A DNA stretch of 32,356 bases from Eubacteriales bacterium. Lineage in GTDB: Bacteria; Bacillota; Clostridia; Lachnospirales; Lachnospiraceae. Under the pieces are notes generated by a model. That model was not told where the DNA came from, searched no databases, and saw only the letters and a program-made list of their open reading frames with translations. This document shows, one piece after another, positions 1 through 6,536 of this stretch (positions within the stretch are counted from its first letter, which is position 1; the number at the start of each line of letters is the position of its first letter). The stretch is from positions 1-32,356 of the forward strand of contig JAUNGB010000063.1 in NCBI GenBank assembly GCA_030524715.1. Direction: 5' to 3'. The position numbers and the translations under genes are program-made.

Positions 1-263
1 TGGCCTTCCTCATGCATATGGCCATGCAGATATTCCATATCATGGTCATGATTCTCATGAGCCGCATCCAGCTTCACCAGAAAATCACAGGCATCCAGCC
101 CGGACTTCTTCACCCGGCTGATCTCCACCGTAAATCCGTCCACCGGCAGGCTTTCAAGCGCCCGCAGAAGCACGCCCTGATCCGCTCCCAGATCCAGAAG
201 CGCAGCAACCGTCATATCCCCGCTGATCCCTGAGCCGCACTCCAGATATAGTGTTTTTCCCAT
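1..263 (-). CDS. larC: LarC, nickel insertion protein (N-terminal part, cut by window edge)
   Basis: Only the first 87 codons are in the window. Translation starts MGKTLYLECGSGISGDM, matching the N-terminus of LarC, the CTP-dependent cyclometallase that inserts nickel into the pincer cofactor of lactate racemase and related enzymes. A histidine-rich stretch (HENHDHDMEYLHGHMHEEG) near the cut end fits the metal-binding region of the family. The ATG at 263 is preceded by AGGAGG at good spacing. It lies 20 nt downstream of larB on the same strand, the usual larB-larC order, so the two are very likely co-transcribed from the promoter near 1124-1152. LarE and LarA are not in the window. Confidence 0.86.
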   Translation of the reverse strand, partial: MGKTLYLECGSGISGDMTVAALLDLGADQGVLLRALESLPVDGFTVEISRVKKSGLDACDFLVKLDAAHENHDHDMEYLHGHMHEEG

Positions 264-283
264 TGTTCCCTTTATCCTCCTGT

Positions 284-1036
284 TTATTCCTCGCTCTTGC
301 AACCCATTCTGTTGATCTGGGTCGCTATGTAGCCGGCTCCGTAGCCGTTATCAATATTTACCACTGCAATTCCGTTTGCGCAGGAATTGATCATCGTCAA
401 AAGCGCAGATAACCCGTTCATGCTTGCCCCATACCCTACGGAAGTGGGCACGGCGATCACGGGCTTATCCACCAGACCGCCCAGAACGCTGGCAAGGGCG
501 CCTTCCATCCCGGCCACGGCGATCACACAGTTGGCGTCCTGAATAACCTCCAGTCTTGCAAACAAACGATGGATCCCGCTGACGCCCACATCATAAATCC
601 TTTCTACGTTGGAGCCAAAATACTCCGCTACCTGGGCGGCTTCCTCCGCCACCGGAATATCCGCAGTTCCTGCTGTACAGACTGCAATCCTTCCTATACG
701 CTTTTTATCTTCCTTTTCTATCTTGATAATATGAGAGATCTCGTCATACGCCACACCCGGCGCAATATCCTTCACAAGCTCATACTGATGGGGCGTAGCC
801 CGTGTTCCAAGCACTTCTCCGTTCTGCTCATAAAGCTTCCTGAATATCTTTATAAAATGAGCGTCCGCCTTACCGCTGCAGTAGATCACCTCCGGAAAAC
901 CGGACCGGATCTCCCTGTGGGTATCCAGTTTGGCATATTCCATTTCCTCAAAAGGCTCCTTGCGGAAATAATGCTCCGCCTCTTCCAGCGTAATTTTATT
1001 TTCTTTAAATTTCGTAAGAATCTCCCTTGCTTCCAT
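284..1036 (-). CDS. larB: LarB, pyridinium-3,5-biscarboxylic acid mononucleotide synthase
   Basis: A 250-residue protein of the NCAIR-mutase/PurE-related family. The C-terminal half has the PurE-like core (VCTAGTADIPVAEEA, VAGMEGALASVLGGLVDKP) and the LarB-type ending VNIDNGYGAGYIATQINR. LarB carboxylates and hydrolyses nicotinic acid adenine dinucleotide in the first step of the nickel-pincer nucleotide pathway. I place the start at the ATG at 1036 (MEAREILTKF), which has GGAGGT 10 nt upstream. An in-frame start 16 codons earlier lacks a good ribosome site and adds a non-family extension. larC follows after 20 nt. Confidence 0.92.
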   Translation of the reverse strand: MEAREILTKFKENKITLEEAEHYFRKEPFEEMEYAKLDTHREIRSGFPEVIYCSGKADAHFIKIFRKLYEQNGEVLGTRATPHQYELVKDIAPGVAYDEISHIIKIEKEDKKRIGRIAVCTAGTADIPVAEEAAQVAEYFGSNVERIYDVGVSGIHRLFARLEVIQDANCVIAVAGMEGALASVLGGLVDKPVIAVPTSVGYGASMNGLSALLTMINSCANGIAVVNIDNGYGAGYIATQINRMGCKSEE

Positions 1037-1089
1037 AAAAAGTACACCTCCGTTCTCATAAAGCGTAAAAACATGTTTAAACACACTCT

Positions 1090-1114
1090 AAAGCGGAATG
1101 TAACTATCCGCTTT
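1090..1114. repeat. AAAGCGGA-N9-TCCGCTTT palindrome, copy 1
   Basis: Perfect 8-bp arms AAAGCGGA (1090-1097) and TCCGCTTT (1107-1114) with a 9-nt spacer. The same arms with the same spacing recur at 18082-18106 with an unrelated spacer. It sits just downstream of the larBC promoter, so it could be an operator, a 5' hairpin, or a copy of a short dispersed repeat. Confidence 0.75.
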
Positions 1115-1123
1115 ATAATTCAA

Positions 1124-1152
1124 ATTATAACAAAACCCTTATCATAAGTCAA
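1124..1152 (-). promoter_or_regulatory. Sigma-A-type promoter of larBC
   Basis: On the minus strand TTGACT (1147-1152) and TATAAT (1124-1129) are separated by 17 nt, a near-consensus housekeeping promoter. Transcription would start near 1117, so the palindrome at 1090-1114 would lie at the very 5' end of the transcript. Confidence 0.7.
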
Positions 1153-1204
1153 AACAGGCAAAAAAACACAAAAAAAGCCGGTAACCTGATATGAATTTTC
1201 AGGC

Positions 1205-1233
1205 TTGACGGTAATGGAAAAATAGCGTATGCT
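1205..1233 (+). promoter_or_regulatory. Candidate promoter of the SGNH hydrolase gene
   Basis: TTGACG (1205-1210), a 17-nt spacer and TATGCT (1228-1233) lie 55 nt upstream of the start codon at 1288. It is divergent from the larBC promoter. Confidence 0.5.
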
Positions 1234-1287
1234 GAAGGCGAAGAAGATCATAAACAGTTTCACACATTAAAGGAGTTTCCGTTTTTT

Positions 1288-2097
1288 ATGAAAAAATTTG
1301 CAGTTTTTCTTATATGTATTTTGCTGCTCGAAGGCATTTCCCCGCAAGTGTCCTATGCTTCCGCCGGGAATTTCGCTCAGCAGACGACCGCCCAAAGACC
1401 TGCTGCAGGTAAAACCACCAGGATTTTACTGGTCGGCAACAGCTTTACCTTGTTCAACCACCTTGATGAGCTCTTAACGAACCTCAGCCAGAGCGCCGGC
1501 AGGAAGGTAAAGGTCACAACGGTGGCCCAGGGAGGGGCAAGCCTTGAGCAGTATGCGTCCCTGATCACGCCGGAGGGGAAAATACTCCATCGCCTTTTGG
1601 CCGATCAGAAATGGGATTATGTGATCTTACAGGACCGCCACTTTTATCCCATTGTCCATCCTGACAAGCTGAAGAACTCCGTACTGGCCCTGAAGCCCTA
1701 TATCAAACGATCCGGCGCCAGGCTTGCGCTTTACATGACATGGGCTCCCGGCAAAGGTCATCAGGAATATACGACTTTCCGCCATCTGGTTTCCGGCAAA
1801 AGAGACTTTCAGCTCAAGGTCGGCAAGGTTTATAAGGATGCGGGGAAAGCCGCCAACGCCCTTGTGATCCCTGTAGGCTACGCATTTTACAGGGAACAGA
1901 GTAATTCCGGCGTCAGGCTGCTCCGGCAGGACAAATATCATCCCAATTATGCGGGGAGCTATCTGGCGGCATGTACGATTTATTCCGCAATATTTAAGGA
2001 ATCCCCCAATTCCTCCTTCTACGGAGAACTCAGAGGCTCCACGGCCAGACATCTGCAGCGGCTCGCTTACCGTACCGTACAGAAGAACAGCATTTAA
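1288..2097 (+). CDS. Secreted SGNH/GDSL-type hydrolase
   Basis: A 269-residue protein with an N-terminal signal peptide (MKKFAVFLICILLLEGI, cleavage likely after SYASA). The SGNH block I serine is in LLVGNSFTLF (about residues 48-57), a Gly occurs in VAQGGASLEQY (block II position), and block V Asp/His are in DKYHPNYAGSY near residue 220. This layout matches the secreted SGNH hydrolases with GNSFT motifs found in gut Firmicutes and Bacteroidetes, which are often sugar or peptidoglycan esterases. The substrate cannot be read from sequence. AAAGGAG precedes the ATG at rather long spacing. The gene stands alone between a divergent promoter and a strong terminator. Confidence 0.82.
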   Translation: MKKFAVFLICILLLEGISPQVSYASAGNFAQQTTAQRPAAGKTTRILLVGNSFTLFNHLDELLTNLSQSAGRKVKVTTVAQGGASLEQYASLITPEGKILHRLLADQKWDYVILQDRHFYPIVHPDKLKNSVLALKPYIKRSGARLALYMTWAPGKGHQEYTTFRHLVSGKRDFQLKVGKVYKDAGKAANALVIPVGYAFYREQSNSGVRLLRQDKYHPNYAGSYLAACTIYSAIFKESPNSSFYGELRGSTARHLQRLAYRTVQKNSI

Positions 2098-2099
2098 AG

Positions 2100-2149
2100 A
2101 CGAAAAACACCCTCAAAACCGTAAGGCCGGTCTTGAGGGTGTTTTTCGT
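2100..2149. terminator. Strong terminator after the SGNH hydrolase gene
   Basis: GAAAAACACCCTCAAaACCG pairs with CGGTcTTGAGGGTGTTTTTC around a short loop, beginning 3 nt after the stop codon. A-rich and T-rich flanks on the two sides allow function in both directions. Confidence 0.88.
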
Positions 2150-2242
2150 CTTACTACTTCTTTACTTTACTGCTTCTTTACCTGAATATTCCTGCTTTAT
2201 TACCGCGAAGGTCAAATACTCCTATTCCTGCATCAGGGTATT

Positions 2243-2836
2243 TTACTTCAAACGTTCCCGGATATATTGCTCCAGAATATCCACCGTTCTGTCGATTCCG
2301 AGCCTGCTGCTGTTAATCGTCAGATCATAGGTTCTGGAATCTCCCCATTTTCCTTTACAGTGACCATTGTGATAGAGTTTTCTCTTCATATCTTTTTTTG
2401 CCGCAAGCTGCCTTGCCTCTTCTTCTGAAAGGTGATATTTTTCTTTGATCCTCTCAAGCTTACACTTTCTGTCTCCTAAAATAAAGATAGAAACCAGCGC
2501 GGGATTTTCCTTCAGCATTGTTTCCGCACAGCGCCCCACAACCACAAAGGATCTTCCTTCAGAAGCCATTTTTTTGAGATACTCAAACTGCATGTTCGCC
2601 ACATGCTCCTGAGGAGAATTGGAATGGCCGCGGACAGTCCGTGAAAGCAGCTTATTCTTGGGTTTCTCATCATATTTTTCAATAGTATGATGCATCACGT
2701 CCTTCTCTTCCGCCACTGCTGCAAGCAAATTATTGTCAAAAAGCTCCAGACCGAATCTGTCGGCCAGCTTTTCCGCAATCACATGTCCTCCGCTGCCAAA
2801 TTCACGGCCAACAGAAATAATCAACTGTTTTTCCAT
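2243..2836 (-). CDS. Cytidylate kinase-like protein
   Basis: A 197-residue P-loop protein of the cytidylate-kinase-like family (Cytidylate_kin2 type). The N-terminus ISVGREFGSGGHVIAEKLA is the modified Walker A typical of this group, and the FVVVGRCAE strand and a basic lid region (KCKLERIKEKY, KDMKRKLYHN) follow. These proteins are distinct from the essential Cmk and their substrate is not established; some are fused to or neighbour transporters. The gene starts 15 nt downstream of the stop of the SLC13/ArsB-type transporter gene, so the pair is probably one operon. ATG at 2836 has a GGGAGAG ribosome site. Confidence 0.85.
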   Translation of the reverse strand: MEKQLIISVGREFGSGGHVIAEKLADRFGLELFDNNLLAAVAEEKDVMHHTIEKYDEKPKNKLLSRTVRGHSNSPQEHVANMQFEYLKKMASEGRSFVVVGRCAETMLKENPALVSIFILGDRKCKLERIKEKYHLSEEEARQLAAKKDMKRKLYHNGHCKGKWGDSRTYDLTINSSRLGIDRTVDILEQYIRERLK

Positions 2837-2851
2837 ATTCTCTCTCCCTTT

Positions 2852-4204
2852 CTAAAAATATCTTACATAGATGCACACCATGGATACCAAAATAACCAGA
2901 ACCGTTGCCGGAGCTGCATATTTACAGTATTTCCCCCATCCTATCACATGCCCGTTCTGGGATGCGACAGAAATTCCAACAACGTTTGCAGACGCACCGA
3001 TTGGAGTTGCGCTTCCTCCGATATCTGTTCCGATGGCAAGTGTCCAGGCCAGTATGGAAAGGTCCACGCCCTGCATCTGGGAAAGGCTTTTAATAACAGG
3101 AATCATTGTAGCCGCAAAAGGAATATTGTCCACGAACGCGCTTGCTATGGCAGAAATCCACAGAACGATCGCTACCATAAGCATCGTATTGTTTCCGCTG
3201 ACTCCTGCAATAAAATCTGCGATCAGGGTCAGGATTCCCGTCTGCTCCAGTCCGCCTACGACCATAAAAAGCCCGATGAAAAACAAAAGGGTTTTATAAT
3301 CCACTTTTTTGAGAAGCGCCGCAGCTTCCTTTCCTGCGGAAAGCAGGGTAATGATCCCGATAAACAGGCCGATGGTCGCCACCGTAAGTCCGGTCTGCGC
3401 ATGGGTTACCAGAAGAATTACCGCGCAGGCAAAGATTACAGTGCTGACAGCAAAATCTTTCTTATTCTTAATGGCCTCTTTTGCCTTTGGATAGGATACA
3501 GCCGCCTGATCCTTAGTAGTCGTGCTAAGCTCTTTCCTGAAACAAAAGTAAAAATAGAAGATCACAAAGATAAGGCAGATCACTGCGATCACGCCGGTAT
3601 TCCCGATAAAATCACCAAAGGTATATCCAAGGGATGTACCGATGATAATGTTGGGCGGATCCCCGCACATGGTTGCCGAACCTCCCAGATTCGCACAGAA
3701 GATCTCCGACAGGATAACCGGAACCGGAGAAAATTTCAAAAGCTGCGAAAGCTCAATGGTAACGGCTGCCAAGAACAAAATAACTGTGATACTGTCAATA
3801 AACATCGCCAGAACAAAAGACATTACCATAAATGTAATAAAAATGGGAATCGTCTTATATTTTACTTTCTCAGCGATCCACAGGCAAAGCCAGCGGAAAA
3901 AGCCCGCGCGGCCCATGCCTTCCACCATGACCATCATTCCGGCAATAAAGATGATCGTCGCCCAGTTAATTCCTGACGACGCTTCCTCCGCCTGTCCGGC
4001 CTGATACCAGAAGCCCGTGGTGAAAATGTTTTTTATGTTTAAGGTTTCCATTATGGCGGAACCACTGTGCATACAGATTCCGAACACGATCACCATCATC
4101 AATATGCCGCATCCCAGCGATACCAGATGCCGCTCAATCTTTTCTGATACGATCAATGCAAACATTACTATAAATATTATAACCGCAAAAACCTGTGCTG
4201 TCAT
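2852..4204 (-). CDS. ArsB/NhaD/SLC13-type anion or cation transporter
   Basis: About 450 residues with roughly 11-12 membrane segments. It has the ion-transporter-superfamily duplication: the signature NLGGSATMCGDPPNIIIGT in the first half and its counterpart IGTDIGGSATPIGASANVVG in the second, plus SAFVDNIPFAATMIPVI. That assigns it to the ArsB/NhaD/SLC13 group of membrane permeases. The substrate (arsenite, Na+/H+, dicarboxylate, citrate) cannot be decided. I prefer the ATG at 4204; a GTG at 4216 is in frame but sits only 1 nt after GGAG. The cytidylate kinase-like gene follows after 15 nt. Confidence 0.85.
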   Translation of the reverse strand: MTAQVFAVIIFIVMFALIVSEKIERHLVSLGCGILMMVIVFGICMHSGSAIMETLNIKNIFTTGFWYQAGQAEEASSGINWATIIFIAGMMVMVEGMGRAGFFRWLCLWIAEKVKYKTIPIFITFMVMSFVLAMFIDSITVILFLAAVTIELSQLLKFSPVPVILSEIFCANLGGSATMCGDPPNIIIGTSLGYTFGDFIGNTGVIAVICLIFVIFYFYFCFRKELSTTTKDQAAVSYPKAKEAIKNKKDFAVSTVIFACAVILLVTHAQTGLTVATIGLFIGIITLLSAGKEAAALLKKVDYKTLLFFIGLFMVVGGLEQTGILTLIADFIAGVSGNNTMLMVAIVLWISAIASAFVDNIPFAATMIPVIKSLSQMQGVDLSILAWTLAIGTDIGGSATPIGASANVVGISVASQNGHVIGWGKYCKYAAPATVLVILVSMVCIYVRYF

Positions 4205-4245
4205 ATACTTTCTCACTCTCCATCAAAATTTTTTTCATCATGTGG

Positions 4246-4668
4246 TTATATTATGATGGAATCCTTTTTTCCGTCCTGCCGATGGACATACCCGACGATC
4301 ACGGAACAGCATAAACAGCCTGTATGTATCGGGACCATTCCTGCTTTGGAATATAAAAGGAACCTTTCCAAAGGAGTTCCCTTCGGCGCCGCAGCGTCGA
4401 TTCCTCTTCTCGCCCTTATACTCCCGCATTGATCCATATAGCTGTTTATCTCCTGTATTCCGAGCAGTTCCTCCGTACAGGCATCCCGATTCACCACCCA
4501 TGCTCCTTTGGGAATATATGAAGCAGTTTCCTTTTCCCCGCGCACCGTCGGGAGTACGCCCGCCTTTACTTCGGCGCTGCCGCCGTCAAAGCCTCCCAAA
4601 AGGATCATTACTATGGTCAGAACCAGGCACAGGTATTTCTTTTGTTTACCAATTTTTACAAAAAACAC
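4246..4668 (-). CDS. Small secreted or lipid-anchored protein of unknown function (GTG start)
   Basis: A 140-residue protein. I place the start at GTG 4668 because GGGAGG lies 6 nt upstream and the next residues form a basic, hydrophobic export signal (KIGKQKKYLCLVLTIVMILL). The mature part has PKGAWVVNRDACTEELLGI and several Cys (DACTE, DQCGS, GCLCCS), suggesting disulfides or metal binding. I do not recognise a family. Upstream in-frame codons extend to 4719 but would destroy the export signal. An overlapping shorter frame on the same strand (4238-4501) has no ribosome site. It is separated from the transporter gene by about 40 nt, so it could share its transcript. Confidence 0.6.
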   Translation of the reverse strand: MFFVKIGKQKKYLCLVLTIVMILLGGFDGGSAEVKAGVLPTVRGEKETASYIPKGAWVVNRDACTEELLGIQEINSYMDQCGSIRARRGIDAAAPKGTPLERFLLYSKAGMVPIHTGCLCCSVIVGYVHRQDGKKDSIII

Positions 4669-4836
4669 CTTTATCCTCCCTGTATCTCTGCAAAAAATGC
4701 ACAAATGCGTTGAAAACACAGAAGTCCACTATCACGGCGCCGTTGCAATGATAATGGACTGATTGTTCTTTTTTTAACACAATAGAATATAACACCTTTG
4801 AATAAAAATATCAATCTTTTTTTCCGGAATCTTTTA

Positions 4837-4845
4837 TGGTATAAT
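4837..4845 (+). promoter_or_regulatory. Extended -10 promoter of the TraX-like gene
   Basis: TGGTATAAT is an extended -10 element (TGnTATAAT). The -35 region (about 4817-4822) is only T-rich, which extended -10 promoters tolerate. The start codon is at 4972, giving a leader of about 120 nt. Confidence 0.6.
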
Positions 4846-4856
4846 AGCAATATTAG

Positions 4857-4900
4857 CCCAAGCCCTGCAGCCAACGTGAGGCTTGGGAACGAACAACAAC
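4857..4900 (+). repeat. Dispersed GCAGC/CTTGGGA hairpin element, copy 1
   Basis: CCCAAGCC pairs with GGCTTGGG around a 16-nt loop. The block CCTGCAGCCAACGTGAGGCT plus its following TGGGAACGAACA matches the element at 9522-9553 at 24 of 32 positions, including the GAACA tail. It lies in the transcribed leader of the TraX-like gene. Confidence 0.6.
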
Positions 4901-4971
4901 CAATATTTTTTATTATTCTGTAGATGTAAACGGCCATACAATATCTGCGAAAAATAAAGGAGAACGTACTT

Positions 4972-5709
4972 ATGTCCGAACAAACGCCGGCTTCATTTCT
5001 TCCTGAACGCTTCCGGGTACTGAGCGGAAGCGCCTTAAAAATGATAGCGATCATTACGATGCTCATTGACCATACCGCTGTTGTATTGTTAAGCCAGTAC
5101 GCGCCCGCATGCCGGACGATTTTTTTCATAGGCGACAAGGGGTTTTCTTTTTACCGCATCTGCCGTGATATCGGAAGGGTCGCTTTCCCGATCTTCTGTT
5201 TTTTATTGGTGGAGGGCTTCCTGCATACCAGAAACCGTTTCAAATACGGAAGAAACCTTCTGCTCTTTGCTTTGATCTCGGAAATCCCGTGGAATTTCAT
5301 GTTTGCGGGTACCTGGCGCTGCGAGAAACAAAATGTATTCTTTACACTCTTTCTGGGATACGCGGCATTCTGCGCCATTGAACATTTCCGGGAAAGCCAG
5401 TGGATGCAGCTATTATGCGTGCTCGCTCTTTTGCTGGTTTCCGTATACCTGAATGCGGATTATGGCTGGAGAGGGTATGTCTTTCTCCTGATCATGTACT
5501 GGTTCCGTTATTACAAGACCGCCCAGGCTGTTATCGGAAGCTGCTGGCTGTACTATGAATGGAAGGCATGCTTTGCCTTTCTTTCTATTAATATGTACAA
5601 CGGAAAACGCGGCTTTATCAGAGGAAAAGCCGCAAAATACTTCTTTTATGCTTTTTATCCCTTACATATTACCATTCTGGTAATTCTCCGCAGGGTTTTG
5701 TTTCCGTAG
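4972..5709 (+). CDS. TraX-like integral membrane protein (putative acyltransferase family)
   Basis: A 245-residue multi-spanning membrane protein. Family marks are the N-terminal LKMIAIITMLIDHTAVVL (conserved DH), CRDIGRVAFPIFCFLLVEGF (RxAFPxFxFLLxEG), LFALISEIPWNFMF, NVFFTLFLG, and the ending YFFYAFYPLHITIL. TraX in F plasmids N-acetylates pilin; chromosomal relatives in Firmicutes are common and their substrates are unknown, so transfer of an acyl group to a surface molecule is inference. ATG at 4972 has AAAGGAG 8 nt upstream. No conjugation genes are nearby, so this is a chromosomal paralogue. Confidence 0.88.
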   Translation: MSEQTPASFLPERFRVLSGSALKMIAIITMLIDHTAVVLLSQYAPACRTIFFIGDKGFSFYRICRDIGRVAFPIFCFLLVEGFLHTRNRFKYGRNLLLFALISEIPWNFMFAGTWRCEKQNVFFTLFLGYAAFCAIEHFRESQWMQLLCVLALLLVSVYLNADYGWRGYVFLLIMYWFRYYKTAQAVIGSCWLYYEWKACFAFLSINMYNGKRGFIRGKAAKYFFYAFYPLHITILVILRRVLFP

Positions 5710-5713
5710 GAAA

Positions 5714-5732
5714 CCGGGTTATCATAACCCGG
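5714..5732 (+). terminator. Hairpin after the TraX-like gene
   Basis: CCGGGTTAT and ATAACCCGG form a perfect palindrome 5 nt after the stop codon, followed by an AT-rich but not T-only tail. It is probably a weak terminator. Confidence 0.45.
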
Positions 5733-5840
5733 ATTATTATATCCCGTCCATATTGGAGGGGCATGGAAAAGCCTGCTGTTCATACCTGCGGCATAAACAG
5801 TAACAAAATCAGCACATTGAAGATTCCTGATGTAATCAGG

Positions 5841-5865
5841 AAGGAGCGCCCGCCGGGCGCTCCTT
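5841..5865. terminator. GC-rich terminator-like palindrome between convergent genes
   Basis: AAGGAGCGCCCG and CGGGCGCTCCTT are perfect 12-bp arms just beyond the stop of the minus-strand beta-helix gene at 5871. Its place between two convergent genes fits termination in both directions; the T-tracts are short. The preceding 5733-5840 stretch holds nothing convincing. Confidence 0.6.
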
Positions 5866-5870
5866 CTTGG

Positions 5871-6536
5871 TTACTGCTTCTTAACGATTTCGTTTTTATT
5901 CTTATAAATACTGTCCGCCGGGACACAGCCGCGTACAGGAGACAGGGGATAAATATTGGAATTTCTTCCGATCACCGTTCCCGGGTTCAATACGGAGCCG
6001 CAGCCAACCTCTACATTGTCGCCCAGCATTGCGCCGAATTTCTTGATTCCTGTTTCAATCTGTTCGTCGCCGTTCTTTACAACTACAAGCTTTTTATCAG
6101 ACTTTACATTGGAGCAGATGGAGCCTGCGCCCATGTGCGCCTTAAATCCAAGAACAGAATCACCCACATAATTGTAGTGCGGAACCTGTACTTTATTAAA
6201 CAATACTACATTTTTCAGTTCTGTGGAATTTCCTACGACCGCTCCGTCGCCTACAATGGCTTTGCCGCGGATAAACGCGCAGTGACGGATCTCCGCCTCC
6301 CTGCCGATAATAGCAGGTCCGTTAATGCAGGCGGTAGGAGCCACCTTCGCAGCTCTGGCGATCCAGATATCGCCCTCTCTGTATTCATATTCCTCCGGAT
6401 CCAGTGTCTTTCCAAGCTTTACAATAAAATCCCCGATCTCCGGCAAAACCTCCCACGGATATGTTTTTCCTTCAAACAGCTCTTTTGCAATAGTTTCATT
6501 TAAGTCCAACAGATTCTCAATGCTAAATTCCTTCAT
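5871..6536 (-). CDS. Left-handed beta-helix (hexapeptide repeat) nucleotidyl/acyltransferase-like protein
   Basis: A 221-residue protein. After an N-terminal helical part (MKEFSIENLLDLNETIAKEL) come imperfect hexapeptide turns (IARAAKVAPTACINGPAIIG, FIRGKAIVGDGAVVG, FGAMLGDNVEVGCGSVLNPG), the coil of left-handed beta-helix acyltransferases. Homologues in Lachnospiraceae are usually labelled UDP-N-acetylglucosamine pyrophosphorylase-like, but the pyrophosphorylase domain of GlmU is absent, so the reaction is unproven. ATG at 6536 has AGGAGG at 8 nt. The start overlaps the end of topB by 14 nt, indicating translational coupling. Confidence 0.82.
   Translation of the reverse strand: MKEFSIENLLDLNETIAKELFEGKTYPWEVLPEIGDFIVKLGKTLDPEEYEYREGDIWIARAAKVAPTACINGPAIIGREAEIRHCAFIRGKAIVGDGAVVGNSTELKNVVLFNKVQVPHYNYVGDSVLGFKAHMGAGSICSNVKSDKKLVVVKNGDEQIETGIKKFGAMLGDNVEVGCGSVLNPGTVIGRNSNIYPLSPVRGCVPADSIYKNKNEIVKKQ

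Larger units (their letters stand above)
4669..4971. other. Intergenic region with TraX-gene promoter and hairpin leader
   Basis: Divergent spacer of about 300 nt. It holds the extended -10 box for the rightward gene and a leader with the CCCAAGCC/GGCTTGGG hairpin. No conserved small open frame with a ribosome site was seen. Confidence 0.6.

Noticed and set aside
2687-3976. Long plus-strand open frame of 429 codons
   Set aside because: It is antisense to the SLC13-type transporter and kinase-like genes, has no ribosome site, and its translation is rich in Cys, His and Arg with no family resemblance. It is a shadow frame.
5763-6503. Plus-strand open frame starting after the TraX-like gene
   Set aside because: It runs through the GC-rich palindrome at 5841-5865 and then antisense to the beta-helix gene. 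The product has no family features.
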